This document shows positions 1 through 9,157 of a DNA stretch of 16,478 bases, in pieces. The stretch spans positions 15,189-31,666 of the forward strand of contig MPNW01000589.1 of the NCBI GenBank assembly GCA_011800805.1, in the 5' to 3' direction. Position 1 is the first letter of the stretch. Each line of letters starts with the position of its first letter. The notes beneath the pieces were generated by a model. The model searched no databases. It worked only from the letters and a program-made list of their open reading frames with translations, and had not been told where the DNA came from. Source of the DNA: Hirudo medicinalis. Taxonomy: Eukaryota; Annelida; Clitellata; Hirudinida; Hirudinidae. A program made the translations under genes and the position numbers.

Positions 1-164
1 ATGAATTACTATTAACTAATATAAATAATTGTAAACTTGATAGGTTTAATATTTTACCCCAGCCTTCATTCTTCAATCTTCAATTGTTGATTTCAACATA
101 ATAACATTTAACCTTTCCAAACCCTTACTTATCGAGTCAAACTCGATAGACACTTTGAGACCTT

Positions 165-510
165 TTAGTGCAGAAGCATTAAGGTCCATTTCAGCTCATC
201 TTCGCTAAAATGTTTCCTTTTCTTCCGTTGTTCATAGTTGTCACCAATATTTTTCCATAAGCACTTGTTCGCACTGTCTTCAAACTTTTAAGTGCTCCTT
301 TTTGCAGTCAATAACGTTATTGACTGTTTTAAATCTTAAATCTTTGCTAAGTAGTGAACTTATCATCCTCAATAAAATGTATTTCGACTCGAAATTTTCG
401 AGCCATTCGAAGAAATATGCACCAAATAGCTCTGAACTGTTCTTCATGAACTTTTGAATAATCGTTGTGTAACTGTTGTAATAACTGTAAACGTAATAAC
501 TGTTGTGTAA
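165..510 (-). pseudogene. Possible eroded coding stretch, unidentified
   Basis: On the minus strand a frame stays open for roughly 75 codons, from about 510 down to a TGA at 280-282. A second frame, offset by one base, then stays open for about 38 codons to a TAA at 165-167. A single-base frameshift near 284 would join them. The second part ends with a basic segment (QRKKRKHFSEDELKW). The composition is more protein-like than the surrounding AT-rich DNA, but another frame across 165-300 is also open, so this judgement is weak. I do not recognise a family. It could be a decayed gene, a transposon remnant or chance. Confidence 0.2.
305..326. repeat. Perfect 22-bp palindrome
   Basis: The 22 bases are exactly self-complementary: each arm reads CAGTCAATAAC from its own 5' end, with no spacer. 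A perfect hairpin with arms TATCGAGT/ACTCGATA and a CAA loop lies at 130-148. A third palindrome, CTCGAAA-T-TTTCGAG, lies at 388-402. The three fall within 275 bases. Their function is unknown. Confidence 0.8.
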
Positions 511-568
511 TCGTTACGCTTGAGGCTATTAGAGGGTTATAAAAGATTTTAAGATGTAAGCTTACGAC

Positions 569-921
569 CAGTCCGGATTTAGGTTTGATGAGGGCCTAAG
601 CTATTGTCGGTACTGGGGCCCTTTACATGTTTGGTTCAAAATGTCATTTATCATTGTTTTTGTGTCAAATATTCGTTATTTGGTTTATCAATAAACATTT
701 TATCAAATTAATTGAACATGAACACTTGAGAAGTTAATTTATTGAATTTATTGTTAGCGACCCAATTTAGTTTTAGCAAATTTTATCAAATTTAGTGAAA
801 TTTTCAACAACAACAAAATTATTCTCTCAAAAGAAAAACACTGTTGCTTTAAGAAGGATGTATTTCATTTCATTTTTTTAGTTTTTTGGGCCCCAGGAGA
901 ACGGGGTCTTAAGCTGCATCT
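569..921. mobile_element. Decayed foldback/MITE-like element, possibly hAT-type
   Basis: Imperfect inverted copies occur at 587-621 and 888-920. In both, GATG, TAAG and CTGGGGCCC occur in the same order with nearly the same spacing. Just outside the left copy, 569-583 reads CAGTCCGGATTTAGG, which resembles the ends of some non-autonomous hAT elements. No matching outer end is visible on the right, so the element is truncated or eroded. The 266 bases between the copies are AT-rich and hold no coding frame. Confidence 0.35.
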
Positions 922-1030
922 TATATATGTTATATGTTACATGAAATAACATAAATATAATATAATATTAATTACATTTAATTACATATAATTAATGTTA
1001 TAGAATGTAAATATAATATTAACTATATAA
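922..1030. other. AT-rich 3' flank of the DUF4211-like gene
   Basis: This tract is almost pure A and T and directly follows the stop codon at 1031-1033 on the minus strand. ATTAAA is present on the minus strand at 982-977, about 50 bases past the stop, and is a plausible poly(A) signal. Two AATAAA motifs lie further out, around 738-752. Confidence 0.45.
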
Positions 1031-2515
1031 TTACTGTTGTCCGACAACGACATCCAGCCCGCAAGATGTCAAAATCTTCATGAGATGCCCATAAAATTGT
1101 CTTGTTCTCGGCCTATTATTCATAACCTCATTCAAGATGTCTACCTCCGAAGAATTATTAGAACTTTGCCTCAGTGCTATTTCCTTTTCTGAGTCTTTGA
1201 ACAAGTGGAATTTATAGTGGCGAGCAGCGTGGTAGTTCATAGCCATGGTCATCGCAGAGTCGCTCAAGAAGAAAGTGAAATTTCTGCGTCTGCTAATGGT
1301 TCGCAAGGTTCCTTTAAGATACTGTAGTCCGTGTAAATTAAAACATTTTGTGGCCGTGACTGTAGAGTCGTTGCTAACTTGACAGATGTCCAGATGTTCC
1401 GGAGATGACTGAATCAATTCTGACACGGAGTAGTAAGGACACTGGTCTAAAGCTTCCTTGAAGTTTGCAACCCACTGAGTATTCGCCGTAACTTCATCCT
1501 GAGCATCTTGAAGGATGGAATCGATTTGGTTGATCGACTCGAGAAAATATTTAGAACTTTCGGATGTAATTGTTCGGAAAAATTCTCTAGAAAGACATTG
1601 GCCTACGATGCTCTGAAAGTAGACGCTGAACACTTCCATGATTGGCATCCCGTCCAGACTCTCGTCGAGAGCTTCGGGAGAAATGTGATTCTTGAAAATA
1701 ACATTTTTGTCATCTCGCTTCCTGACCTGGATAGCCGTGTAGTGGCTATTTAAATTGTCCTTGACTCTTGTAAATCTGTTGGAAGTTTTGTAAACATTCG
1801 CCTCTTCTTCAATGGCATCATATCTTTCCAGCATGTTGTTGCCAGAAATCTTCCATATCTGGAAGATGTCCATTTTGTACGTATCTGCTCTTTCCATGAC
1901 AAAATCTCCCTTTAGACAGTCGTGTACCTTGTTAGGGTAGGTGAAAATTGTCTCGCCTATTTTATCTTGGAAAGTTGTTATCTGGTCGCCCAAGCCTTTG
2001 TGACGTTTACTGGCACTCCTCTTTGAAGTAGATTCAAATGAATTGTCGTCATTCCCTCTTCCTACAAAGGAGCAATTGTCATCGCTGGGACTCAATTTTC
2101 TTTTCCTGATTTCGTGTTGCTTCGCTGATGAGTTCCTAACAGCTGTATTTCGTCCCGATGAACCACGGTGTTCCACGGTTTTAGATGTGGTGCTTGATGT
2201 TTCTAATCCCCTTGACAATGTCTGAGAGGAAACTCTCTCCGACACGGTCAGTTCTGCAGGGCTCAAAGTTGGAGGTAGTTGGGCTTTAATCTGTTGCTCC
2301 ACAACTTTTGATGTGTTTGGCACCCGCTGCTCTGCATTTTCTGGAAACAGCTCTTCATTTGTGAACTGCTTCCTGATCGATCCCCTTTCATTAGTAACTA
2401 AAACAGTGTCTTCTTCACAGATTTTACCATCGACGATTTGACGGACACTGATGAAAGAGTTTGTAATGTCGATCCCATTTTCATGCAGCAGTCCTATGAG
2501 TTCGAGGTTGTGCAT
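1031..2515 (-). CDS. CCDC82-like protein with DUF4211-type domain
   Basis: This is a 494-residue uninterrupted frame. An in-frame stop at 2561-2563 lies 15 codons upstream with no ATG between, which supports the chosen start unless an upstream exon exists. Residues 65-180 are polar and low in complexity, with basic clusters that look like nuclear localisation signals (EIRKRKLSP near 135-143, KRSASKRHK near 165-173). Residues about 285-445 resemble the DUF4211 region of CCDC82: a YFLESINQID helix, then a W..NFKEAL..CPYYSV segment, a cysteine segment (HLDICQVSND, 374-383), the strand FNLHGLQY, and ARHYKFHLFK near the end. That C-terminal pattern matches my memory of vertebrate CCDC82. The usual C-x-x-C of this region appears reduced to one cysteine (C378). 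CCDC82 is poorly characterised and nuclear/chromatin association is only inferred. The gene has no introns, so a retrocopy is possible, but the frame is intact. Confidence 0.6.
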   Translation of the reverse strand: MHNLELIGLLHENGIDITNSFISVRQIVDGKICEEDTVLVTNERGSIRKQFTNEELFPENAEQRVPNTSKVVEQQIKAQLPPTLSPAELTVSERVSSQTLSRGLETSSTTSKTVEHRGSSGRNTAVRNSSAKQHEIRKRKLSPSDDNCSFVGRGNDDNSFESTSKRSASKRHKGLGDQITTFQDKIGETIFTYPNKVHDCLKGDFVMERADTYKMDIFQIWKISGNNMLERYDAIEEEANVYKTSNRFTRVKDNLNSHYTAIQVRKRDDKNVIFKNHISPEALDESLDGMPIMEVFSVYFQSIVGQCLSREFFRTITSESSKYFLESINQIDSILQDAQDEVTANTQWVANFKEALDQCPYYSVSELIQSSPEHLDICQVSNDSTVTATKCFNLHGLQYLKGTLRTISRRRNFTFFLSDSAMTMAMNYHAARHYKFHLFKDSEKEIALRQSSNNSSEVDILNEVMNNRPRTRQFYGHLMKILTSCGLDVVVGQQ

Positions 2516-2938
2516 GTTTATGTGAGCTATAATGTGTCGGGATTTACTCTGATAGGATACTTAATTGCAAGGATTTATTTCATCCAATTAGAAATTTTAT
2601 CATCGGACTAGTCGAGCAAGCTACGTGGACGAACAAAAAAGATCCTAAATATTTATTAGAGGTAATTTAATTAGCACGATATTTTTTATTTAATTAAAAA
2701 AATATTAAATTTTGTTCTCATGCCATACGAGGGGTTATTAATTTCGAACGATTTTAAAATGAAAGAAATTAAATACAAGTTTTCAAAAATAAATACTTAC
2801 ATATTTAAGAAACATTCTAAAGAAAAAAAAATCCTGCATTTTTGCGAGAGTCAAGAGCTTTCGCCAGTCAAGAGATGTAGTCTTCTGTTAGGCGTGAGTA
2901 TCGTGTTTTATTGCTGTATAAATAATCTAAGATATTAA
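2516..2938. other. Intergenic, 5' flank of the DUF4211-like gene
   Basis: No gene is recognised here. The region is AT-rich. A 72-codon plus-strand frame at 2720-2938 is lysine-rich and low in complexity, shows no domain and is probably chance. Promoter elements for the minus-strand gene ending at 2515 should lie here, but I see no clear TATA box. Confidence 0.4.
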
Positions 2939-3213
2939 TCTATATAAATAAAAATGAACGCTTGTCTGCATATTTGTATGGTTTTCGTATAACCAGCTCT
3001 TGAAAGATTCTCAATTTAATAGCAATAAAATAAAATTAAATTAATTTATAAAATTTTTTATTTCAAATCTATGAAAATAAAAATGAATGTTTGTGTGTTT
3101 GTGAGTTCGACTGATGTGGCTGTATATCCACAAACATACATTAGAAATGTGCGCTTTCTCTCTTTATTTTCCATTTAACCAGACTGAGCCACAGCAAAGC
3201 GTGGTGCACTGGT
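2939..3213 (+). mobile_element. Possible mini-Helitron with adjacent 5' fragment
   Basis: Two similar starts are present: TCTATATAAATAAAAATGAA at 2939 and TCTATGAAAATAAAAATGAA at 3068. Each is followed by a T/G-rich stretch. The second copy runs about 146 bases and ends near 3213 in a short hairpin (CCAC at 3189-3192, GTGG at 3201-3204, loop AGCAAAGC) followed by TGCACTGGT. A TC start, a subterminal hairpin and an end near CTRGT are the marks of non-autonomous Helitrons. The end here is diverged, so this is a pattern-based call. Confidence 0.35.
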
Positions 3214-4866
3214 ATGTAATATAATAATAACTTAAACGAGATTTGTCAGAGTTTTAAGATTTAAAATTTCAGTTTGAAATATCGAAATCATATTCTTAAA
3301 CCAGGGACATTGGGATTATGAAAGTGCCAGCCCGTAAGAAGTTGTCAACGTGGACACGAATCCTTTATTCTCAGACGAGTTGAACGACATAGGCCGTCAT
3401 CTTTCATCATCTGGACAACTAATTATGGATCGTAACAAGCAGAAAATGTTTTCTTGAAACAATTTTTTTGTTCGACGTAAAAACATACAAAACAAAGTTG
3501 CAGTCTGCTATTGTACCTGCCGGTCCCTCGATGAAATCTTGATGCCGGTCTCAATCTTGCAAGGAATGCACAAGAAAAAAAAAATACCGATTTTATTTCG
3601 ACTTGTAGAAACGAATTCATAAAAAAAAATGACTTCACGGAATATTAATCCAATAAGCAATTCGAGTAATTTAATATTTTATAATTTATAATGACCTACA
3701 ATTTATACGATTTGTAAGTTGTAATAAATTAAGGTCGTTAAAGACTTTATCACAGTATCTTAGAAAAAATCGATTTCGTAAATATTTTAAGTCGATGACC
3801 AAATAATTGTACTATTAAAGGTGCATGACAAGGACGTGTATTAATCACTGCAGGTGTGCAACTCACGAACATCAAAGCCCACTAAAACAAGTACCAGCTC
3901 GATATTGGTAATGTTTTCTGGTGACAAATTGTTATTATTAATTAAGCTATTGCAAGAAGAACAACCTGAATCTCTAGCACTTTCTTAACATAAAAGAACA
4001 AACGTTAATCAAGCCGATAGAAACAGCGTTAAGATTCAAAGTCCCAAGGGAAATACAAGGACATCCTGCTCCCGCTGGACTATTTATTTAAACAGAAACA
4101 GTCAAGAAAGCCATCAGAATAATAATTTGTTGAAGTGGATGTCCTGAGGAAAATTCTGAGTCAGAGTAGCACTTGGAGTGAAATTTTAAGTTGATATCAA
4201 TACATTGCAAAAGTAGAAAGACCAATCACAAAGAGTATTGTAACAATGCATGATGACATCGCTTTTGACACAGATATCTTCGAAAGGATTAAGGCGATAA
4301 TATAATCTGATGATAATGCTTGTACATAAATATTCCCATATTGAAAAGGTTTACTTGGTACTTTTAATTTAAGGAGTAATTCTATGCCCAAATGTTGCAC
4401 AGCATTAAAGTGTCAAGTCCCACTAGGCTGAATGAAAGAATGATGCATGACATGAGAGAAGCCTTTTGTGCTCGATGGACGGACGAGCGAATGCGGTAAT
4501 GCCGACATTCTTTTGAGACCTTATTAATTACATTAATTACATTAATGGCGTGGAGTTTGAAAGAAAAATATTTATCTATCATTCCGCCAACACATTTGAG
4601 ATCACCGAAACAATCAATCAAGCTCTGTCGTCAATGAAAATAGTGCTATCGCCAAGGTCATTTTTAGCATTTTCAGCATTTTTTAATGAAATGATTACAT
4701 TTGTAACTGTAAGCGATTACTTGATTTAAAAAATATTATTTTGAAATGACTGCTTACAGTGAATCTTAAAATTATGAATTTATGAATTATGAATCTTAGA
4801 AGTTATGAAGACAATAACAATGGCTTAGACCAAAAAATGGGAAGCATGAATTGTCAAAAGGTCCAG
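3214..4866. other. Intergenic, no gene recognised
   Basis: Several short frames occur on both strands (for example 3423-3638, 4197-4400 and 4382-4621 on the minus strand). None has a recognisable domain, a supporting paralogue or coding-like composition. A short tandem repeat of ATTAATTAC-type units lies near 4525-4545. I see nothing else that can be supported. Confidence 0.4.
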
Positions 4867-4872
4867 TTTAAT
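4867..4872 (-). terminator. ATTAAA poly(A) signal of gene A
   Basis: ATTAAA on the minus strand, about 40 bases past the TGA of gene A exon 3. This is a common variant of the animal poly(A) signal, placed at a normal distance for a short 3' UTR. Confidence 0.45.
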
Positions 4873-4911
4873 TAATGCAAGAAATAGACTACCATCCAAA
4901 TGTGATGCCAA

Positions 4912-6258
4912 TCAATTTCCATAGGTGTCCAGAAAAACATTGGTAGCAACAAGGCGAGCCAGGCTGACGAACGAAATCTCACCTTCATCTGAAAATGAAT
5001 CTGAACTTAAATGGGATTGTTTAAAAAAAATATGTATATCAATGCAGCGGTATTAGTTTATGAATAAAACTGAATAAACTTCCTGAATTCTCACTTGTAA
5101 TAAACATCACAAGGCCATATCCGAAAGAATTTTGAGCCTCTTGATAAACACAATCTCGAAATCCTCCCTTGACGTAAATGAAAGCCAAAGCATAAGGCTC
5201 AGATCCCATGCAATTCATATTGAATCTAGAGACAAAATAAGAATTTGTTATGATGTTGCAAGCTTTTCCAACAGAATATCCGATCATGTAGGTCCCATTT
5301 GGCGCTTGTATGTCAACATATTTCTTGAACCTGGTCATTTCACTTGTCGAAAAAGCAGCATCAAATATGTTGAGGTTTTTGGGGAGGCACGTTGTTGCGT
5401 TCAGTTCCAGGATGTGAATGCCGCGAGTGTTGTTGTAGATGGCCCATGAATTGTCCATCTTCTTAACCCTGTACCCGACCATGTTGGTCTTGGATAAGAA
5501 GTTTGCAGGGTTCCATTGGATGATGCAGTCCCATTTTTTGTCTGATGTGTTATTTTCAATTAGATTAAGTTATGGACAAATCAAGTTATAATACAATCTT
5601 AATGCAACCAATATTCAGTCAAATTATTTTATTGCATGAAATGATTGGCGAGTCTTCAATATATTCGTACAATTTCTTTAGCTAGATACAATTTCAGTCA
5701 TATATATATATATATATATATAAAATATTATTATAAATATAATTATATTATATTATTATATTAATTATAATATACTATATATTATATATATATAATTTAT
5801 TTAATATTCAGTTTTTTTATACATAATATTTTATTTAATGTTTATTTAATATATATTTATAAATTTATATATACAAATTATATTTATAAGTGAACAAATT
5901 TTATTTCATAAAAACATGTCCAACCTCTTTTCACAAAATGTCGACACACATCACTTTCGACAAACACCATGTCATAAATTTTATCGAAGGTAAAACAGAA
6001 TCCATAGCCATTGCTCAGCCTGACGACTTGGTATGAGAGGCAGCTTTGATCTTGAAGGCAATAGAATCCACATTCTTTCATTTCCTTGGTGATTGATGTT
6101 GACGACCATCTCTCCATCGATGACCAGGCTTTAACTCTGCGGCCGGGTATGTCGTATTGGCAAATATTGAGACCCTCGATATTTGACTTTTGAAAAAGAA
6201 CTGCATCATTCCATTTGATGAGAATTACCAATAGCCACAATTTTAATTGAATCTTCAT
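4912..6258 (-). CDS. Gene A: secreted PAN/apple + GG/ILEI domain protein
   Basis: Three exons: 6258-5925, 5541-5095 and 4988-4912, joined by 383- and 106-base introns, both phase 1 (858 coding bases, 285 residues). Residues 1-19 form a signal peptide ending WNDA. Residues 33-105 are a PAN/apple module with six cysteines (33, 63, 67, 73, 88, 105) in the spacing C..C-x3-C-x5-C..C..C. Residues about 140-260 match the GG/ILEI (FAM3-type) domain: GIHILELNATTC, then IFD, S-x-x-E-x-x-RF, NGTYMIGYSVG and ALAFIYVKGG. Likely N-glycosylation sites are N159 and N193. Acceptors at exons 2 and 3 are CACATCAG and TTTTCAG. The exon 2 donor A|GTGAGA is strong, while the exon 1 donor G|GTTGGA is weak but placed identically in the paralogues. 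The last exon encodes a short tail containing ISFVSLARL. The family suggests an extracellular binding role; no ligand can be deduced. Confidence 0.8.
5701..5880. repeat. (TA)n and AT-rich low-complexity tract in intron 1 of gene A
   Basis: About eleven TA units begin at 5701, followed by roughly 160 bases that are nearly all A and T. The tract accounts for much of the extra length of intron 1 in gene A (383 bases, against 249 in gene B) and is probably a microsatellite expansion. Confidence 0.85.
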
Positions 6259-7465
6259 AGTTGTTCTGGGTATTTGTACAAATATTTGAATGGCTTGTCA
6301 AAATTGACAATTATTGGACGATTTATTCTACAGAGGTTAAGTATTGATTTAGTGTTGACTTGATTCTTCTGAAATTCTTGCTAGCATCTGTCGAATGGTA
6401 CAAAACAGCTTTAGTTGCAATTGAAGTACAAACTGTAAAAACTGCCTAAATATGTAATTTGTAAATTTACAAGTAAATGTACTACTACCTCTAACTATTC
6501 GCCTGCTTTATTACAACGCCCAGGAGAAAAATGAAATACAAATCACTTCAACCAGAAGAATAGAGATTTTCCAGGTACCAATTTATAAGCAACATTATTT
6601 GAAAAAATTCTGCTTCTGTTGCTAAGTTACAAAGTAAGGGCAACCAGGTAATTGCAGTGATGTATAACGACCACGGAACATTACATGAATTGTTTAATAA
6701 ACTGGGCAAAAAAAATTCAAATAATGGAGCTGATAATAATTGACTTCCTCGGAAAACAATGTAAAGAAAGATCAAAGAAACTTTAAAAGTTAAAATTTTA
6801 TAAGAAATTTCAGATGGAATTTTGAAACTTCGGCTCACCACATTTGTAAATGGTCGGTGTTTGACAGGACATCTTTTCCTTCCTTACACTTTTGGCAACA
6901 CAAGAGCGCATTAAGCTCAATCCAGAAGGACAGACCTATGGGATTTATTTTCTGCAGATTGGAACGCCTAATATACGCTAAATAATACAGGTCGGTAGAA
7001 TCCATTTAAAGCAATGTTAGCACTTATTATTATAAGTAACTTATTATTGATATTATTGAAACCTTGGCTGGAACAAATTAGCAAGAAAAATTTTCTGCAA
7101 TTACACTTAACCTAACGGTTCATAGATGGCTAAAAGTTGTTAAAGTACATATTTTGCATTTTTACATTTTTAAATTTGTAAATTATAGGCCAAAAATCTC
7201 AAGACGTCACGCAGTCATGTCGACCTGTTATGTAGCGATTCATATTTATATTTTATAATTATTTGTAACAAAGTTGGAGTTAATAAAGAAGTTTCACATT
7301 TTTTGAATGTAAATACAGCAATTTATTGCAGGCGAACCATGAATCTGAAATATATTTTTAAATGAGGTCAGTCTAAATTATTATTTTTTTTTATAAAATT
7401 TGTGAACAAATCTAAATCAAGCTACACAATGCATATGGACCACAATCCAAATATCTAGTCAATCA
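6259..7465. other. Intergenic between genes A and B
   Basis: This holds the 5' flank of gene A and the 3' flank of gene B. No TATA box is clear upstream of gene A. A 97-codon minus-strand frame at 6548-6841 begins in non-repetitive DNA, shows no domain and has no counterpart next to genes B or C; I treat it as chance. No relic of the PAN or GG exons was seen here. Confidence 0.4.
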
Positions 7466-8707
7466 CTATCCGTAGATGGTAAGGAAAAGGCTTGTAGGAA
7501 TGAGTCGAGGCAGTTTGACGAAGGGAACTTTATCTGTGTCTGAAATATGAATCTAAACTGCAAAAAAATTTTCGGTTATCTGTGAATCTGCTTGAATAGA
7601 ATATAAATATATCGTGCATTATTGCAATGAATAATTTAAGATTTAATCAAATCTCAATAAATTATTTGAACGCTCACTTGGGATAAACACCACCAAACCA
7701 AATCCGTACGAATTCTGGACCATTTGATAATAACATTCCCGCGATCCTCCCTTGACGTAAATGAATGCCATTGCATTAGTGGAGGTCATGTCGTAAACCA
7801 TTTGAAATCTTTTGGAAATATAAATGATTGTTGAGGTAGTGCAAGCATTTCCAACAGAGTATCCGATCATATATGACCCATTCGGTGCCTGCTTATCGAT
7901 GTAGTTCTGGAATCTGGTCTCCTCGCTTGTCGAAGCCACAACATCAAATATGTTGAGGTTTTTGGGGAGGCACGTTGTTGCGTTCAGTTCCAGGATGTGA
8001 ATGCCACGGGAGTTGTTGTAGATGGCCCATGAATTGTCCATCTTCTTAACCCTGTACCCGACCATGTTGGTCTTCGATAGAAAGTTTGCAGGGTTCCATT
8101 GGATGATGCAGTCCCATTTTCGATCTGATTTGTTATTTTTCGTTTTAAACTACATTAAGTCAAATTGGTCTAATTAAGCTAGCTATAATTCCACGTTTAT
8201 AAAATCTATTGCTTAAATATTCAATCACAAGATTTAAAGCAATTAACTTGACTTTATTTTCAAATTAATTAAAATTCATTTACAAATTATATTTAATAAT
8301 GCCTTTCTTCAGCTGCGTTCGTATTTTTGAAAATAAAACAATTTTATTTCATAAAATTACAAGTATCGCCAACCATTTTTTATAAAATTCCGGCACACAT
8401 CTTCTCCGATGAACTGCATCGTATAAATTTCATTAAAGATATAACAGAATCCTCTGCCCGTGCTCAGCCTGACGACTTGGTATGAGAGGCAGTTTTGATC
8501 TTGAAGGCAATAGAGACCACATTCTTTCATTTCCGGGGTGGTTGATCTCAAGGAAAAACTTTCCATTGAAGACCAGGTCATAACTAGATCGTAATTCATG
8601 CTTATGTGACATATATTGTGCCCCTCCAAATTAGACCTTTGGAAAAGCACTGCTTCTTTGGATTTTATGAGAATTACCATAAGCATTAATTTTAGATGAT
8701 TCTTCAT
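7466..8707 (-). CDS. Gene B: secreted PAN/apple + GG/ILEI domain protein
   Basis: Three exons: 8707-8374, 8124-7678 and 7539-7466, with 249- and 138-base introns, both phase 1 (855 coding bases, 284 residues). Exons 1 and 2 have exactly the same lengths as in gene A (334 and 447). A signal peptide of about 19 residues ends SKEA. The PAN cysteines are at 33, 63, 67, 73, 88 and 105, as in A. The GG/ILEI core reads GIHILELNATTC, NIFD, NGSYMIGYSVG and AMAFIYVKGG. Sequons are N148, N159 and N193. Compared with A, the cysteine near residue 222 is missing, so A has one more cysteine there. The exon 2 donor is A|GTGAGC and acceptors are AAATCAG and ATTTCAG. Exon 3 encodes a tail with VPFVKLPRL, aligned with SFVSLARL of gene A. 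It is the nearest paralogue of gene A and lies in the same orientation 1.2 kb upstream. Confidence 0.8.
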
Positions 8708-9157
8708 TGTACTTAGAATATTAGATTTGCAGATATATGAGTAGTCTTTTTAAATTGTGTACAAGGTACAACTGACAGTGGTTGTCGGACTGTTAATAGC
8801 TAGTTATATCAATTTAATTACTTTGAATCAGTTTATAAAGATTTGTTGTGGTTGCTAAGTAAACAAGAATCGAATGTTGAATGAACTCGGCAACAATTTT
8901 TTTCTCATTAAAATATTGAAACGAAAAAATAACTCTTTCAAACTAAAAGTTAAAACATTGCATTTTGTACTCAAACTACGGTGCATTTGCTCCATCGATG
9001 ATGAACATTTGACACAACAATCATTCCACAGTTTATTTTGCTCGGCACAAGTAAAAGCACCTCAGACACAATCCAAAATTCTAGTCTTATTGGAAAAGCA
9101 ACATATTTGTTGCTGAGTGGATCGCCCGTTTATGCAAAATAATATTTAGTTATTTAA
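8708..9157. other. 5' flank of gene B and intergenic DNA
   Basis: A TTTAAAAA stretch on the minus strand near 8755-8746, about 40 bases above the ATG of gene B, is the only TATA-like candidate. An 80-codon plus-strand frame at 8874-9116 shows no domain and probably occurs by chance. Confidence 0.35.

Noticed and set aside
4018..4090. Plus-strand peptide resembling a cytochrome P450 segment (VPREIQGHPAPAG)
   Set aside because: The preceding ExxR spacing is wrong, there is no heme-binding cysteine region nearby, and a stop follows at once.
4197..4621. Two overlapping minus-strand frames of 67 and 79 codons
   Set aside because: No domain, no consistent splice signals and no paralogue; both strands are open in places, as expected by chance.
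5132..5449. 105-codon plus-strand frame opposite exon 2 of gene A
   Set aside because: It is the antisense shadow of the GG/ILEI exon; the coding signal and splice sites are on the minus strand.
5701..5880. CRISPR-like or origin-like AT repeat
   Set aside because: It is a simple TA microsatellite inside an intron; there are no spaced repeats and the window is eukaryotic.
6548..6841. 97-codon minus-strand frame between genes A and B
   Set aside because: Hydrophobic, AT-driven composition, no signal peptide followed by a recognisable domain, and no counterpart near the other genes.
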